A stretch of 64,000 bases of DNA, from contig OX387187.1 of assembly GCA_947561395.2 (NCBI GenBank), positions 8,066,976-8,130,975 of the forward strand. Direction: 5' to 3'. A program made the translations under genes and the position numbers. Below the pieces are notes generated by a model. It was not told the origin of the DNA. It saw only the letters and a list, made by a program, of their open reading frames with translations, and ran no database searches. This stretch comes from Buxus sempervirens. Its lineage: Eukaryota; Streptophyta; Magnoliopsida; Buxales; Buxaceae. Shown piece after piece: positions 33,966 through 44,141 of this stretch (its first letter is position 1; each line of letters starts with the position of its first letter).

Positions 33966-35335
33966 CCGGTTATTGCCGAAATGGCCCTTTTTGACTAATT
34001 TTTTCACCCGATTAGTTTTTTTTTCATTCCCAATTGATGTTCACCTTAATTTGACCTTCAAAACTTGCCCCAAATTGGGCTTGGACATTATATTTGCAAA
34101 ATCCCCAAATTCATGAAAAGAACATGGTTTTACCTTGCCACCTTGTATTACCTTCATTTAATATGGTATTCACATTATACCTTGGCCTGTAAAACAGGCA
34201 AACGGCCTTCCCACATTTACACCCAATTTCCCCAAACGCAATTGTGTGCTTTTAGCCGAAAACGTGTTTCTCCACCTTCAAGCGTATGGTTTTTGGGTTT
34301 TGGCTTAATTGGCAACTTAGAACTCAAGTCTAGTGATGCCCGGAATCGAATCACAGATCCCATTGTCATCACATCATTGACTCAAATTCTAAGGTAAATG
34401 TTTTCACTTTCGCTTTCCGAAGTCACGACCTCGGTGCGCCAAGCTACACACATTCATGGTTCAACTTCCTAATAGGTAAAGGGTAGGCTGTGCAAATTGT
34501 TTCAAGTGCTCAAGTGCAATTTTAAATTGTGGTAACATTCATAATGTCCCAGCCCCTTGCCACTCTTTTTCGTAGCCATGCATTCAATTTCAAGCCAAGG
34601 CATATATGACAAAGATAATGAAGCTAAATACAAGCAAGCAAGCACCAAAACAACTAAATATGCACAAAAAATATTACATGCCCAAAAAGTGTTATACAAA
34701 ACATGTCATTTGTACAAACAACCATTAAATCATGTAAGCATGCTTGAAACTCAAAAGCATTCCCTAAAATCCCAGATTTCATGCTCTTTTTCATGCTCAA
34801 AGTATACCATTTCTACCCCAAATTGGAGCCTAAAATTTTAGCACTACTTGACATGATACCAAAGTGTTTCAATGAGGTAAAACATGCTTAAAATTTCCAG
34901 AAATATGCACTAAAATTTTCAGATTTCTCATGCTCAAAAGTGCATCATTTATACCCCAAATTAATGCCCAAACATTTACCAACTACTTGACATGGTATAA
35001 GGAGAGTTTTGATGGTAAAAACATGCTTGAAAACCCATATGATGGCTACTGAATTTACCGATTTTTGCTCAATGTTTTAATGCTCAAATAATAGCACTAA
35101 GAACCTCCTAACCCAAGGCAAACAAAAACAAGTAGGCATGCACAACAAAGTAAGGCCCTAAACATGATCCTTAGCATATCCAAGCATACACACATGCCTT
35201 CATCAATGTAAAATTTAAAAATATCCCAACCAGATTTAGAATACACCAATATACACCAATAAAGTAAACAAAATAGCAAGCATTCAAAAGTGATGAAAAA
35301 GCATGAATATACACAAATAGGCTTAAATCCACAAG

Positions 35336-35353
35336 TCCCCAGCAGAGTCGCCA
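35336..35353 (-). promoter_or_regulatory. Primer-binding site of element 2
   Basis: Reverse strand TGGCGACTCTGCTGGGGA, two bases inside the 5' LTR end (CACA then AC). 18 bases, as expected for complementarity to a tRNA 3' end; TAT elements usually use tRNA-Arg, but I could not verify the tRNA. Confidence 0.8.
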
Positions 35354-37237
35354 GTTGTGAGACATGGGAAAAAATCACCGGAGTGATCGTCCCTCCGTCA
35401 ACACACGGGCTCAACGCAAAAATTGGGAGAGTCGCCACCATTCATGATTTTGGGGTGAGAATGGACACCAAAGAGTTCAAAATAAGCAAAAAGTAAAAAA
35501 AAAGAATCATTCTAGGATAAAAAAATCCTACTTGAAAATCAAATCCAGAGATGGGTAAGGGGATTAGATTATGAACGGGGGAAGGTGTTAGGCACCCCCA
35601 TTCACCCACACAAGGTGGTTGCCAAGTATTTATTCATGCTAAAAAGAACATAAGAAGCTTGCTAAAAATCATGGAAAAGCCTTGAAAAAAGGAACAATGT
35701 ATGATATTTTCACATGAAGATCCAAATGGATTTTAGATCTTCTCTTATGTCAATATCACTTCTGGAGTATTTCAAAAGGATGGAAATCAAAGTAGTGGTT
35801 GCTCAAAACCAAGTTGAATAAAATCCGGGAAGTTTGGTAAAAAGTATGACATTTGCCTTAAAATCATTCAAATCCAATATTAAATTGAACCAAACCAAAT
35901 CCATTTGAAAGATTAAGGTAAATAAGAGTTTCATGCAAAATTTCAATCCATTCCGATAAAAATCCTAGGAGTTATGCTCCTTTGAAGTTGCTGCTGGGGG
36001 TTTTTAAAAATGATAAGTGGGCAACTTTGGAAAATTGTCTAGAAAAATCCACTACATAGAAATCCGTGAAATTTGGTGTGATTGAAGTCTGTATGGCCAT
36101 CTTTCGACAGAAACTAGCCTCATACAAAAATCCCTTCGGATGTGCCTTGGGTGGTCTCCCGAACAGGCCCCGAAGATCACAGATTCACCCAGAAAAGTAC
36201 AAATGAACAGTTCTGAGTAAATCGGCTACCAATAATTCAAATGGAATCCAAAAATTATGAAACCAACTGGATTTGAAAATAGACTCATAAAGGAGTACTC
36301 AGAAATAAAAATCACTCGAATCGGACTTAAAACGAACACATGGCGGTCCGTCGAAGTGACAAGTTCTGTACTTGGACCTGAACTGTCCACTCAACTTCGA
36401 CAGAGAGGTGTCAAAAATCCGCTAGATAGAAATTCATGAAATTTGGTGGACATAAACTAGACAGCCTCACCTTTCCCATGGTTCTGGAATCGCCCCAAAA
36501 TTCATCCGGATGATGAAGTTACGGACGTCCGAAGTAGGGGTACAGGTGCTGTCAAGTTAAGCCACTTTTGAAGAAAATCAAATCCGAAAATTGACAAAGT
36601 GTGTGAGATTCGTGTGATATGAATCCAAAACCTTTGAACAACATTTAAAAACACTCCAGAATTGATTTAGGCCATTTATTTGAGATTTATCACAATAAAT
36701 GCAATAAACCCAAAATATGAGCCTATTCACCAAAAAGGTGTAATATGTGTGCAAAAGTGTAAAACCAAGCAAGATCCATACACATGCATATAGATTCAAC
36801 AAAATAGGTTCTAGCATAGCCTAGGGTTCCGTTCCATTATCGTTTCCCTTTGTTCTCTTTAAGATAATCAAGGGTACTTTGAATATGGAACGGTTTTCAA
36901 TCAATCAAAAAGGCCTTATGCTACATAGGTTCTAGCACTAGGGTCAATCCCCAGTCTCGTTTCTCCTAGATCCGCCTTCACGTTTTACGGCTAGGGGAGT
37001 CTTGAGATACTTTGAGCCGGGGAAGGATTTCCACACATACAAACAAGGCTTTACACTACAGAAAGGTAGAAGAAGAGATCTAGATCTTGGAATGTAAAGA
37101 CAGAAAATAAAAAGAAAAGTTGAGGCTTACCTGAGTGCTGGAGGCGATTCCACAGCGGTTTTCTTCTTCTCTTGGAGTTCTTCTTTGCGAGAATTCAAAA
37201 CAAGAGTTGTGTGCCCTTTGCTCAAGGAGGAGGCTCC

Positions 37238-37245
37238 TATTTATA
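37238..37245 (-). promoter_or_regulatory. LTR TATA box, element 2 5' LTR
   Basis: Reverse strand TATAAATA in the conserved GCCTATAAATAGGAGC context; it should drive the genomic transcript. Confidence 0.8.
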
Positions 37246-37397
37246 GGCAAGGGCTAAGGTCATTGGTAGACACAAATTAATGTCTAGAACCCCTCAAACC
37301 TAAACCCTAAGGTTATTTCCGCGATTTCCCCTCATTTAATGAGGGACATGATGGTAAAAGTGAAAAGCTCTCGGAAAACCCTAATTTTGAGCAAACT

Positions 37398-37545
37398 AAA
37401 GGTATCCGGTATATCAGGCCGGATAACAAAGAGCTTTAAGGTATCCGGTACATGGTACCGGATACACTAAGGCTCACATGTATCCGGTATGAGTATCCGG
37501 ATACGGGAAGGAGTACTTGTATCCGGATTGAGTATCCGGATACAG
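37398..37545. promoter_or_regulatory. Inverted-repeat word cluster, element 2 5' LTR
   Basis: TATCCGG/CCGGATA pairs. It has one extra 14-base TTGAGTATCCGGAT unit near 37521 compared with the 3' LTR, so the cluster changes by whole words. Confidence 0.75.
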
Positions 37546-37633
37546 GTAAAAGTCTATTTTCTTCAAATTCTGTGCTGGCTTTCCAAGAGATAATGATTTT
37601 TGATGATTGTTTGTGCAATTTGGGGTGTCTACA

Positions 37634-37714
37634 GCTCACAATGTGGTAGTAGGAAGGCAATAAAAGCTTTCATCTCCCTCTCTTCGTCATCCAGATATCT
37701 ACCCATAATCTTAC
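37634..37714 (-). pseudogene. hAT transposase pseudogene, 81-bp middle fragment
   Basis: Reads KIMGRYLDDEEREMKAFIAF then LLPHCE, fitting the spacer between the PPTPC block (45171 side) and the CNGWTGPTR block (19967 side) of hAT transposases. It is trapped between element 2 and the solo LTR. 37710-37714 (CTTAC) is the left target duplication of the solo LTR. Confidence 0.8.
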
Positions 37715-38034
37715 TGTAGACACCCAAAAATTGCACGATTTTTTGATAAATCTTGAAGGAGAGAAATATTTTATTAGAATTTTCAATTCTTAGTGTTGGG
37801 TTTGAGATCCTTAACCCATTTGAATCCAAAGCCACAAAGGAAAAGGCCCGAATTCAATCTTTTATACAAAGTCAAACTTTTTTGGGTTGAATTTTGTTGA
37901 CTTTTGACCCCAGAAAATGAAATATTTTTTAAAGCAAGATTTCAAGATAATTTTTCCCGGTAATCAGGTTTTTAGCAATGTTATTGCATAAATGAATTTT
38001 TTGAGATTTTAAATCTTGATAAATACCTTTGTAT

Positions 38035-38260
38035 CAACATGTTGAATCTTTTTACCGGACCTGAAAAACCGGAATTTAGCCTGGAACTGGAAAGTTGACT
38101 TTTTATTCTCTTGGAATTTGGGTCTGGAACTATTTTTAATGGATTCAAATTGGGGGGGGGGGGGTGTTTGCTTATTTACATGTAATATCTTAAGTAAATG
38201 GAGATTAAAAAAATACGAGGACATTTACTTAAACGATATTACATGTAAATAAGCCTTGCT
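38035..38260 (+). repeat. Foldback-containing module shared with a Tekay LTR (copy 1)
   Basis: Includes AAAGTTGACTTTTTATT near 38090, a G run (38151-38164) and a hairpin with arms 38170-38200 and 38222-38254 (GCTTATTTACATGTAATAT / its complement, 2-nt bulge, ~21-nt loop). The reverse complement of 43400-43640, inside a Tekay-type LTR, carries the same order of sequence. Not seen in the other TAT LTRs. Confidence 0.75.
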
Positions 38261-38297
38261 TGTGCAGGTAAGGCTCAAAACCAACTAAAAATGTGCT

Positions 38298-38567
38298 AAC
38301 CGCAGTATACATGCGGTTTTTGTTAATTTTGATCTTAACTGTCCTGTGTATATGGTTGCGATTGCGCACACAGTATGATTGCAGTTCATGCTTCTTGCGT
38401 GAGCTGCCACGTGGCTTCTAGAAGCTTAGGCCGTTAGGCCACGTCGGCAGCAATCATTTAAGACATAACTGAATTTGGACCGCTCTGTATTTGCGGTTGG
38501 GGTGATTTTGCATTGAAACCGCATGTTGAAGTGCGGTTTGGCGTAAACCGCATTGTGTATACGGTTT
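38298..38567. promoter_or_regulatory. Inverted-repeat word cluster (AACCGCA / TGCGGTT) in the solo LTR
   Basis: AACCGCAGTATACATGCGGTT is a near-perfect palindrome; AACCGCA/TGCGGTT words recur at about 38490, 38517, 38531 and 38547. It lies about 200 bases upstream of the TATA box at 38768. Third variant of the TAT word layout. Confidence 0.7.
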
Positions 38568-38767
38568 TGCTCGTTTCTTGCATTTGCGAAAAGACTCGAT
38601 TTCTGAGCCTTATTTACGCATATTACCTCTCTCTTGGGGACTTGAACTCCCCATTTTAACCTTCGAAACTTGTAGATTCACACCAATTCAAGCCTTTAAC
38701 TTGAATTGGAATAATCTAGAAGGGTTTATTGGCATGTCCTTGGGACTTTTCTACCCTTGGCTGTGCC

Positions 38768-38775
38768 TATAAATA
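38768..38775 (+). promoter_or_regulatory. LTR TATA box, solo LTR
   Basis: TATAAATA in GTGCCTATAAATAGAGGG, as in the other TAT LTRs. Confidence 0.75.
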
Positions 38776-40413
38776 GAGGGGTCCTCCTCTTGCTAAGGGA
38801 TGGCAATTTGAAGCTCGGAGGCTCTGAAGAAGAAGGGAAACTCTGCTGGATTGTTTGCTCAAGTGTTCAAGCTACTTAAGGTAAAGCTCTAGTTAGTTTT
38901 CTAGTTTCCTCTTTACATTTCCACTCTCATCTTCTACCTTTCTGTAGTGTAAGGCCATTTGTGATTGTTTGTAGCCCCAAACCGTATCCAAAGTACCTAA
39001 AGCACCCTCTCTAGCCGTAAAACGTGAAGAGAGAGCTTGGGGAAACGGATGTTGGAATGGATCCTCTAGGCCTAGAACCTACATATGATGAAGAGCATGT
39101 ATTGGTTATTTTGCACCTATGGTTGCTTTTCTGATGTGTTTTTATTAAATCTGGAGAGAATACCAGGATCCATGCTCTCTATAGCAATGGAACCCAATTT
39201 TCTCCTAAAAATGTGATTCCCCACACTATCACACATACTTTCACTGTTTTGATCAAGAATAGGCTAGATCTTGGATCCACCATGTTCAATGTGGTAAATC
39301 TGAGATCCTTGGCCTTAGAATGAATTCTTAGGACTTCATGAGAATATTTTTGATGATTTTAAGCCATTTTGGTCGAATCCACTTGCACACATGCACTGGT
39401 TTCACACTTTTTCTCAAGGTTTTTCAAAACAGGGCAGCATCTGTACCATGTCTTATAATGCTCATAACTTCGTCATCCGAATAAATTTTTGAGTGATTCC
39501 AAAAACATGTGAGAGATAAGAATGTCTAGTTTATATCTGGAAATTTTCATTGATTTCTATGAAGCCATTTTTTGATACCATCTGTTCAAAGTCGGTAGGT
39601 CAATTTAGATTAGATTGCTGAACTTGCCGCTTTGATCGAGTACCATTTGCTCATTTATGACCTGTTTTGGATAATCTCAATCTCTGTGTTTTCCTTGAAG
39701 AGTCTATTTTCGATTCCAACTGATTTTAAGAGATTTTGTATTGATTTGTGGCTTGTGTGCTTGATTGACTCAGAGTTGCTCTGTAACAGAGTTCTGGGTT
39801 AATCTGTGATCCTCTAGGCATGTTCAAGAGGACACACAAGTCACAAATGGATGGAGTTTTGTATGAGGCCTATTTCGTTTGAAAGATGGCACCTCATACT
39901 TCATCCATGCAAGTTTTCATGGATTTATATGGAGCCAAACTCCACGAATAGAGTTTCAAAGTTGCTTACTCGCCGCTTTTTCTTATTTACCACAGCAGAT
40001 TTAACTGTGTATTCCTCTCTTGTTTTTAATCAAATTGAGCCGATTTTTTTACTGAGCACTTTAATTCATATCAGATTTCTAATGGCTTTGGTTTCATTGG
40101 ATTTGAGTTTGAATTGAGAGATTTATGAGTGATCCAAGTATTCAAGCTTTCATGGTCTGATTTTTCCGGATTTTGCTTTGGCTTGGTTTTTCTCAATTTT
40201 TACTTTGATTTTCATTCTCTCATGAAGTCTTAGAGGTAGTATATCCATAGAGAGAATCCAGATTTATTGGACTATTCATATGGAAGAATCACGCACATGT
40301 TTTGCTTATTTTCAAGCATTTCTTGTTTATTTTGATTAGCAAACAACCCTTTGAGTATGAACAAGCATGTGGCAACCGTCTTATACAGATGAGCGGGGGT
40401 GCCTAACACCTTC

Positions 40414-40722
40414 TGTAGCATCCTGCCTGTGTGGGCGGGTGAAGGGTAGTCCACTGGGCGAGCTACCAGGCGAGGATGGGCATATGGTTGGGATCCCACA
40501 ACGCTCGGGGATGCTATAAGTAGTCTTAAGACCCCCAAATTAGCAAGAGGCCTTTTAAGGAACAACACAGGACTAAATCCCCTGGGGACCCCAAAGTTAA
40601 GCGTGCTCGGGTGAGAGCACTCTTAGGATGGGTGACCCCCTGGGAAGTTTTCTCGTGATGTCCCTTAAGAACAAATCCGTGAGGGCCCATTGGGCTCAGA
40701 GCGGACAATATCCTACTTTATT
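40414..40722 (+). repeat. Cassandra-like LTR segment
   Basis: Starts TGTAGCATCC, has AAGAGGCCTTTTAAGG, a 5S-like core (40590-40660) and then CCGTGAGGGCC...GGACAATATCCTAC, which I recall as the Cassandra TRIM order. It stops short of the usual Cassandra LTR end. Confidence 0.75.
40590..40660 (+). repeat. 5S rRNA-like segment within the Cassandra-like LTR
   Basis: CCAAAGTTAAGCGTGCTCGG and AGGATGGGTGACC...CTGGGAAGT match the internal control region and 3' half of plant 5S rRNA. It is part of a retroelement, not a functional 5S gene: the 5' third of 5S is replaced. Confidence 0.85.
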
Positions 40723-40724
40723 TG

Positions 40725-40777
40725 ATGATCTAAAGTTGAAATTTCGAGGACGAAATTTATTTTGTAGGTGGGTAGAA
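40725..40777 (+). other. Tekay-type pol 3' end and polypurine tract
   Basis: GAAATTTCGAGGACGAAATTT is the typical last coding stretch of Tekay/Del chromovirus pol, followed by a G/A-rich tract (GTAGGTGGGTAGAA) directly before the LTR start TGTAAAACCCC. It shows the right part of the chimera is a 3' LTR end. Confidence 0.75.
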
Positions 40778-41034
40778 TGTAAAACCCCGTCCCAGATTAT
40801 ACCTTAATTATTAAGCTTAATTATTTAAAGTGTGATTATTAGACTAATTAAGACATTGTGTTATGAAGATGGGGTAAGTATGGATTATACCTAAAGAGTT
40901 AGGGGAATCGAATTGAAGTTGTTAAAGAAAAGCTTAGTTAGTGTTATGTCTTAATTACAATTGGCTAAGATATCTTTCAATTAGACCTAGTGAATTGGAA
41001 ATCAAATTCAGAAAAACTAGAGTTAAGTGTACCA

Positions 41035-42490
41035 CAAATCATCTCCCGAGTATACTTAAAGTACCTTCTGAGTGTACCCAAGGTACCTCTCACATGTACC
41101 TCAAGTAACTCCTAAGAGTACCTAAAGAACCTCCTAAGGGTACCCAAGGTACCCTCCCAAATACCACTAAAGTACCTCGTGTATTACCCAAGGTACTCCC
41201 ATTGTATACCCAAAGTACATTCATGTACTACTCAAGGTACCATCTAAGAATACCTAGGGTACACCCATGTATTACCCGAAGTACCCGAAGGTATTACTCA
41301 AAGTATATCCAAGTGTTACCCAAGGTACCACTCAAGTATACCTAAAGTATCCCCTAATTATCCCTAAGGTACCCTCATATATTGCTCAAGGTACTTCACT
41401 CACATTGCCTAAGGTACCCCATTTATATCCCTAAGGTACCCTCTTATATTGCCCAAAGTACCTCTCAAGTGTACCTTAAGTATCTCCCAAGAACACCCAA
41501 TTAACCTCTTAAGTATACCCCAGGTACCCTACTTCTATACCCAAGGTACACCCAAGTATTTCCCAAGGTACCATCCAAGTGTTACTTAAAGTACCCCTCA
41601 ATTATACCTAAGGTACCCCACTTGTATCCCTAAGGTACCCTACTTTAATTGCCTAAGGTACCCCTGTGTTTGCCTAAGGTATCCCCTTGTATTACCCAAG
41701 GCACTTCACTCATATTGGTTAAGGTACTCCACTGTTTTGCCCAAGGTACCCCATTCGAATACCTAAAGTATCCCCTAACTATACCTAAGATACCTCATTT
41801 GTATTGCCTAAGGTATCTCTTTGTTTTAACTAAGGTACCCTACTATCTTACTTGAAGTACCCCTTGTTTAGCTAAGGTACATTCCCTTATACAGCTAGAG
41901 GTACCCCCTTTATATAACTAAAGTACCTCCAATATACCTAAGGTACATCCCCTATATTACCTAGGGTACACCCCTTGTATTTCCTAGAGGTACTCCTCTC
42001 ATATAAGTAAAGTACCCCACTGTTTTACCTAGGGTACACCCCCCTATATAGCCAAAGTACCCCCTTTGTATAACTAAAATAACCCCTATATAAGTAAGGT
42101 AACCCCCATTGTTTTGCCTAAGGTATAACCCATTATATAGTTAAGGTACCTCCCTCATATAACTAAGGTACACTCCTTCTATAGCTAAGTACCCTCCTCA
42201 ATATAACTGAGGTACACCCCCTAAGCTTATTCAAAGTTTACCCCTTAGAATGACTAAGGTAAATCCCTTGAAACATCGAGATACCTCCTCAAATAACTAA
42301 AGTACCCCTCATATAACTAAGGTACCCTTCTGTGATAACTGAGGTACACCTCCCAAGCATTCCTAAAGCATGCCTTTTGAAGTGGCTAAGGCAAACACCC
42401 CATTTAACACTAAGGTGCCCCACTTAATACCAAGGTACCCCACTCAAATAACACTAAGGTACCCCTGGTATGCCTTAGGTACACCCTAGG
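41035..42490 (+). repeat. Degenerate GGTAC tandem array in Tekay-like LTR
   Basis: Dozens of words CCTAAGGTACCCC spaced about 18-24 bp, with variable fillers such as ACTTGTAT. Same array type at 62455-63110 in another copy. The short open frames are by-products. Confidence 0.9.
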
Positions 42491-43399
42491 GTTTAGTTGA
42501 ATAAAAGCCTTGTTTAGGGGCAGATTTGAAAGACCCAAAACTTGGGCATATAAAAGGATGCCCTAATTTCTAATTAAGGGTTTGAAAACCCATTTCACTT
42601 GTCTTGGACGTATAGAACAAGAGAGAAAGTGTGGGAGCTTGCTTGAAGCTTCAAGAGGAAGAAGAAGAAGGAGAGAAAAGCTTGAAGGGAAGGTTGCTTC
42701 TCCATTAACAAGTAAGTAGCAAACCCTTTAAACAAAAATGAATTTAATGGATTTTCGTATCTCTCTTTCCTAGGGTTTTGATAAACTGGAGAATCACTTG
42801 CATGTTGGGTTTTGTTTCTAATTATCTTGTTTAGTTTTCTATCGATTTGCCATGGATTTGCAACCTCTAATGATTATATTTCTGGTTAGGGTTTGAGATG
42901 GGTATATTGAATGACACTTTCTATGTTGGATTCATGTTCATGAGGATTTTGTATGGATTCCTATGTTGGGAAAAGTTTTTGAGTATGTTGGGATGTTTTG
43001 GAATCATCACATTTGGTATTGAGAAGGTTGGATAGGTTGGTACGAGTTTTGAGTTGAAGATAGTCAAAAATAGTAGAAAACCCGAGGTGGCGATTAATCC
43101 TGAAACTTGGTGATTAATCCTGAGCCAAAACCCTAAAAACCCAGTCTCTGTTATTCAAATCGCGGCTCAGGATTAACCTGGGCGATTAATCCAAAGTCTT
43201 AGCGCGCGAACGCTCAAAGGGAGCGCGCGCACGTCAGGAGGATTTAAACCTTAGCGCACGAACATTAAACTTTAGCGCGCGTGCGTCAACCCTGTTTTAA
43301 ACCTGGGCGCGCGAACCTTTAACCTGAACGCCCGAACATTGAGCTAATCGCCTCTGGGCGATTAATCCACGACCTAATCGTGGACCCTGTTTCATGATT

Positions 43400-43640
43400 T
43401 TTAGCCTTTTTCTCTCAAACCAATTCCCAACCAACCCAAGCTTCTCGCATAGCACCCTTATTACATGAAAGACATTTAAGTAAATGTCCTGTGTATTTAT
43501 TGCTCCATTTACTTAAGTCTTTACATGTAAATAAGGTTTTACCCCCCATTTGGAACCAATAAAAATACTCCCAGGGCCCAATTCCCAACCAATAAAAAGT
43601 CAACTTTTCAGTTTGTGCCTAAATTTCCAGTTTTCCCGAT
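43400..43640 (-). repeat. Foldback-containing module (copy 2), inside Tekay-like LTR
   Basis: Hairpin arms at about 43455-43486 and 43506-43536 (CATTTACTTAAG...CATGTAAATAAGG). Read on the minus strand it runs AAAAGTTGACTTTTTATT, TATTTTTATTGG, GGGGGG, hairpin, the same order as 38035-38260. Confidence 0.75.
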
Positions 43641-44030
43641 TTTCAAAAATGGCCACTTTTTGAGTTTGATATCCAAATGAGTGATTCTGAAGCCCAGAAA
43701 ATTCTAGAAGATTTGTATACCCTTCAATAGACTACAACCAGAATTTGAACCCTAAACTCCTTGTAAATTTGTCTAGAAAAATTATACACCGAAAAGTCAA
43801 CGTTTTACCCAGACTTAGAATATTTTTAGGTCCGAAACTTTTTATCTTAAAATCCGTTGATTTTTGGCATGGTGTTCTTATTAGGGATCCTAAGACTATC
43901 CTACTTCTAAAATACGTAATTTGTGGATTTTATGGTGTATGTACTCTACTGTGATTTGGTTTTGGATGTGAAGTGCTTATTAGTTATTTCTTACGCATTG
44001 TGAATATTATTTGACAATTGGTATTCAATA

Positions 44031-44141
44031 GTGGACGAGTAGTCCCACTTAGCATTCACCATTGGACGAGTAGTCCCACTTAGCATTCATCCGTGGACGA
44101 GTAGTCCCACTTAGCCTTCATCCGTGGACGAGTAGTCCCAC
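44031..44141 (+). repeat. Four-unit tandem repeat near the Tekay-like LTR end
   Basis: Units of about 33 bp containing GTGGACGAGTAGTCCCACTT, followed by short TGACACT repeats. GGACGAGTAGTCC is itself a near-palindrome. Confidence 0.85.

Larger units (their letters stand above)
31912..35335 (-). other. Untranslated leader of TAT element 2
   Basis: 3.4 kb between the primer-binding site and gag with no gene recognised. It contains the minisatellite (32112-33525), a word cluster (33834-33965) and sequence matching the start of the window. A T-rich run ending in CAG at 31980-31978 resembles a splice acceptor before Gag. Bases 35097-35330 hold no gene. Confidence 0.8.
19988..37633 (-). mobile_element. 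TAT-lineage Ty3/gypsy retrotransposon (element 2), complete between LTRs
   Basis: 17.6 kb on the minus strand. Order: 5' LTR (37633-35356), primer-binding site, leader with minisatellite, gag, protease, G-patch linker, pol, opposite-strand aORF1 fragment, polypurine tract, 3' LTR (22248-19988). It splits the hAT transposase between a codon series ending LLPHCE (37634 side) and one starting IICNGWT (19967 side). The expected 5-bp target duplication is absent and roughly a dozen hAT bases seem lost. Pol is open over 1189 codons but gag/protease is shifted. Confidence 0.93.
35356..37633 (-). repeat. 5' LTR of TAT element 2 (2278 bp)
   Basis: Minus strand TGTAGACACC...CCCATGTCTCACA. TATA box 37245-37238, word cluster 37398-37545, donor-like CAG/GTAAG at 37130. 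Mosaic relationship to the 3' LTR is described there. Confidence 0.94.

Noticed and set aside
40590-40660. A 5S rRNA gene
   Set aside because: Only the middle and 3' parts match, with substitutions, and it sits inside a Cassandra-like LTR.
41649-41855. Short coding frames in the GGTAC arrays (also 62421-62829)
   Set aside because: Translations are of the repeat word itself (KVP.., QGT..), with no independent coding signal.
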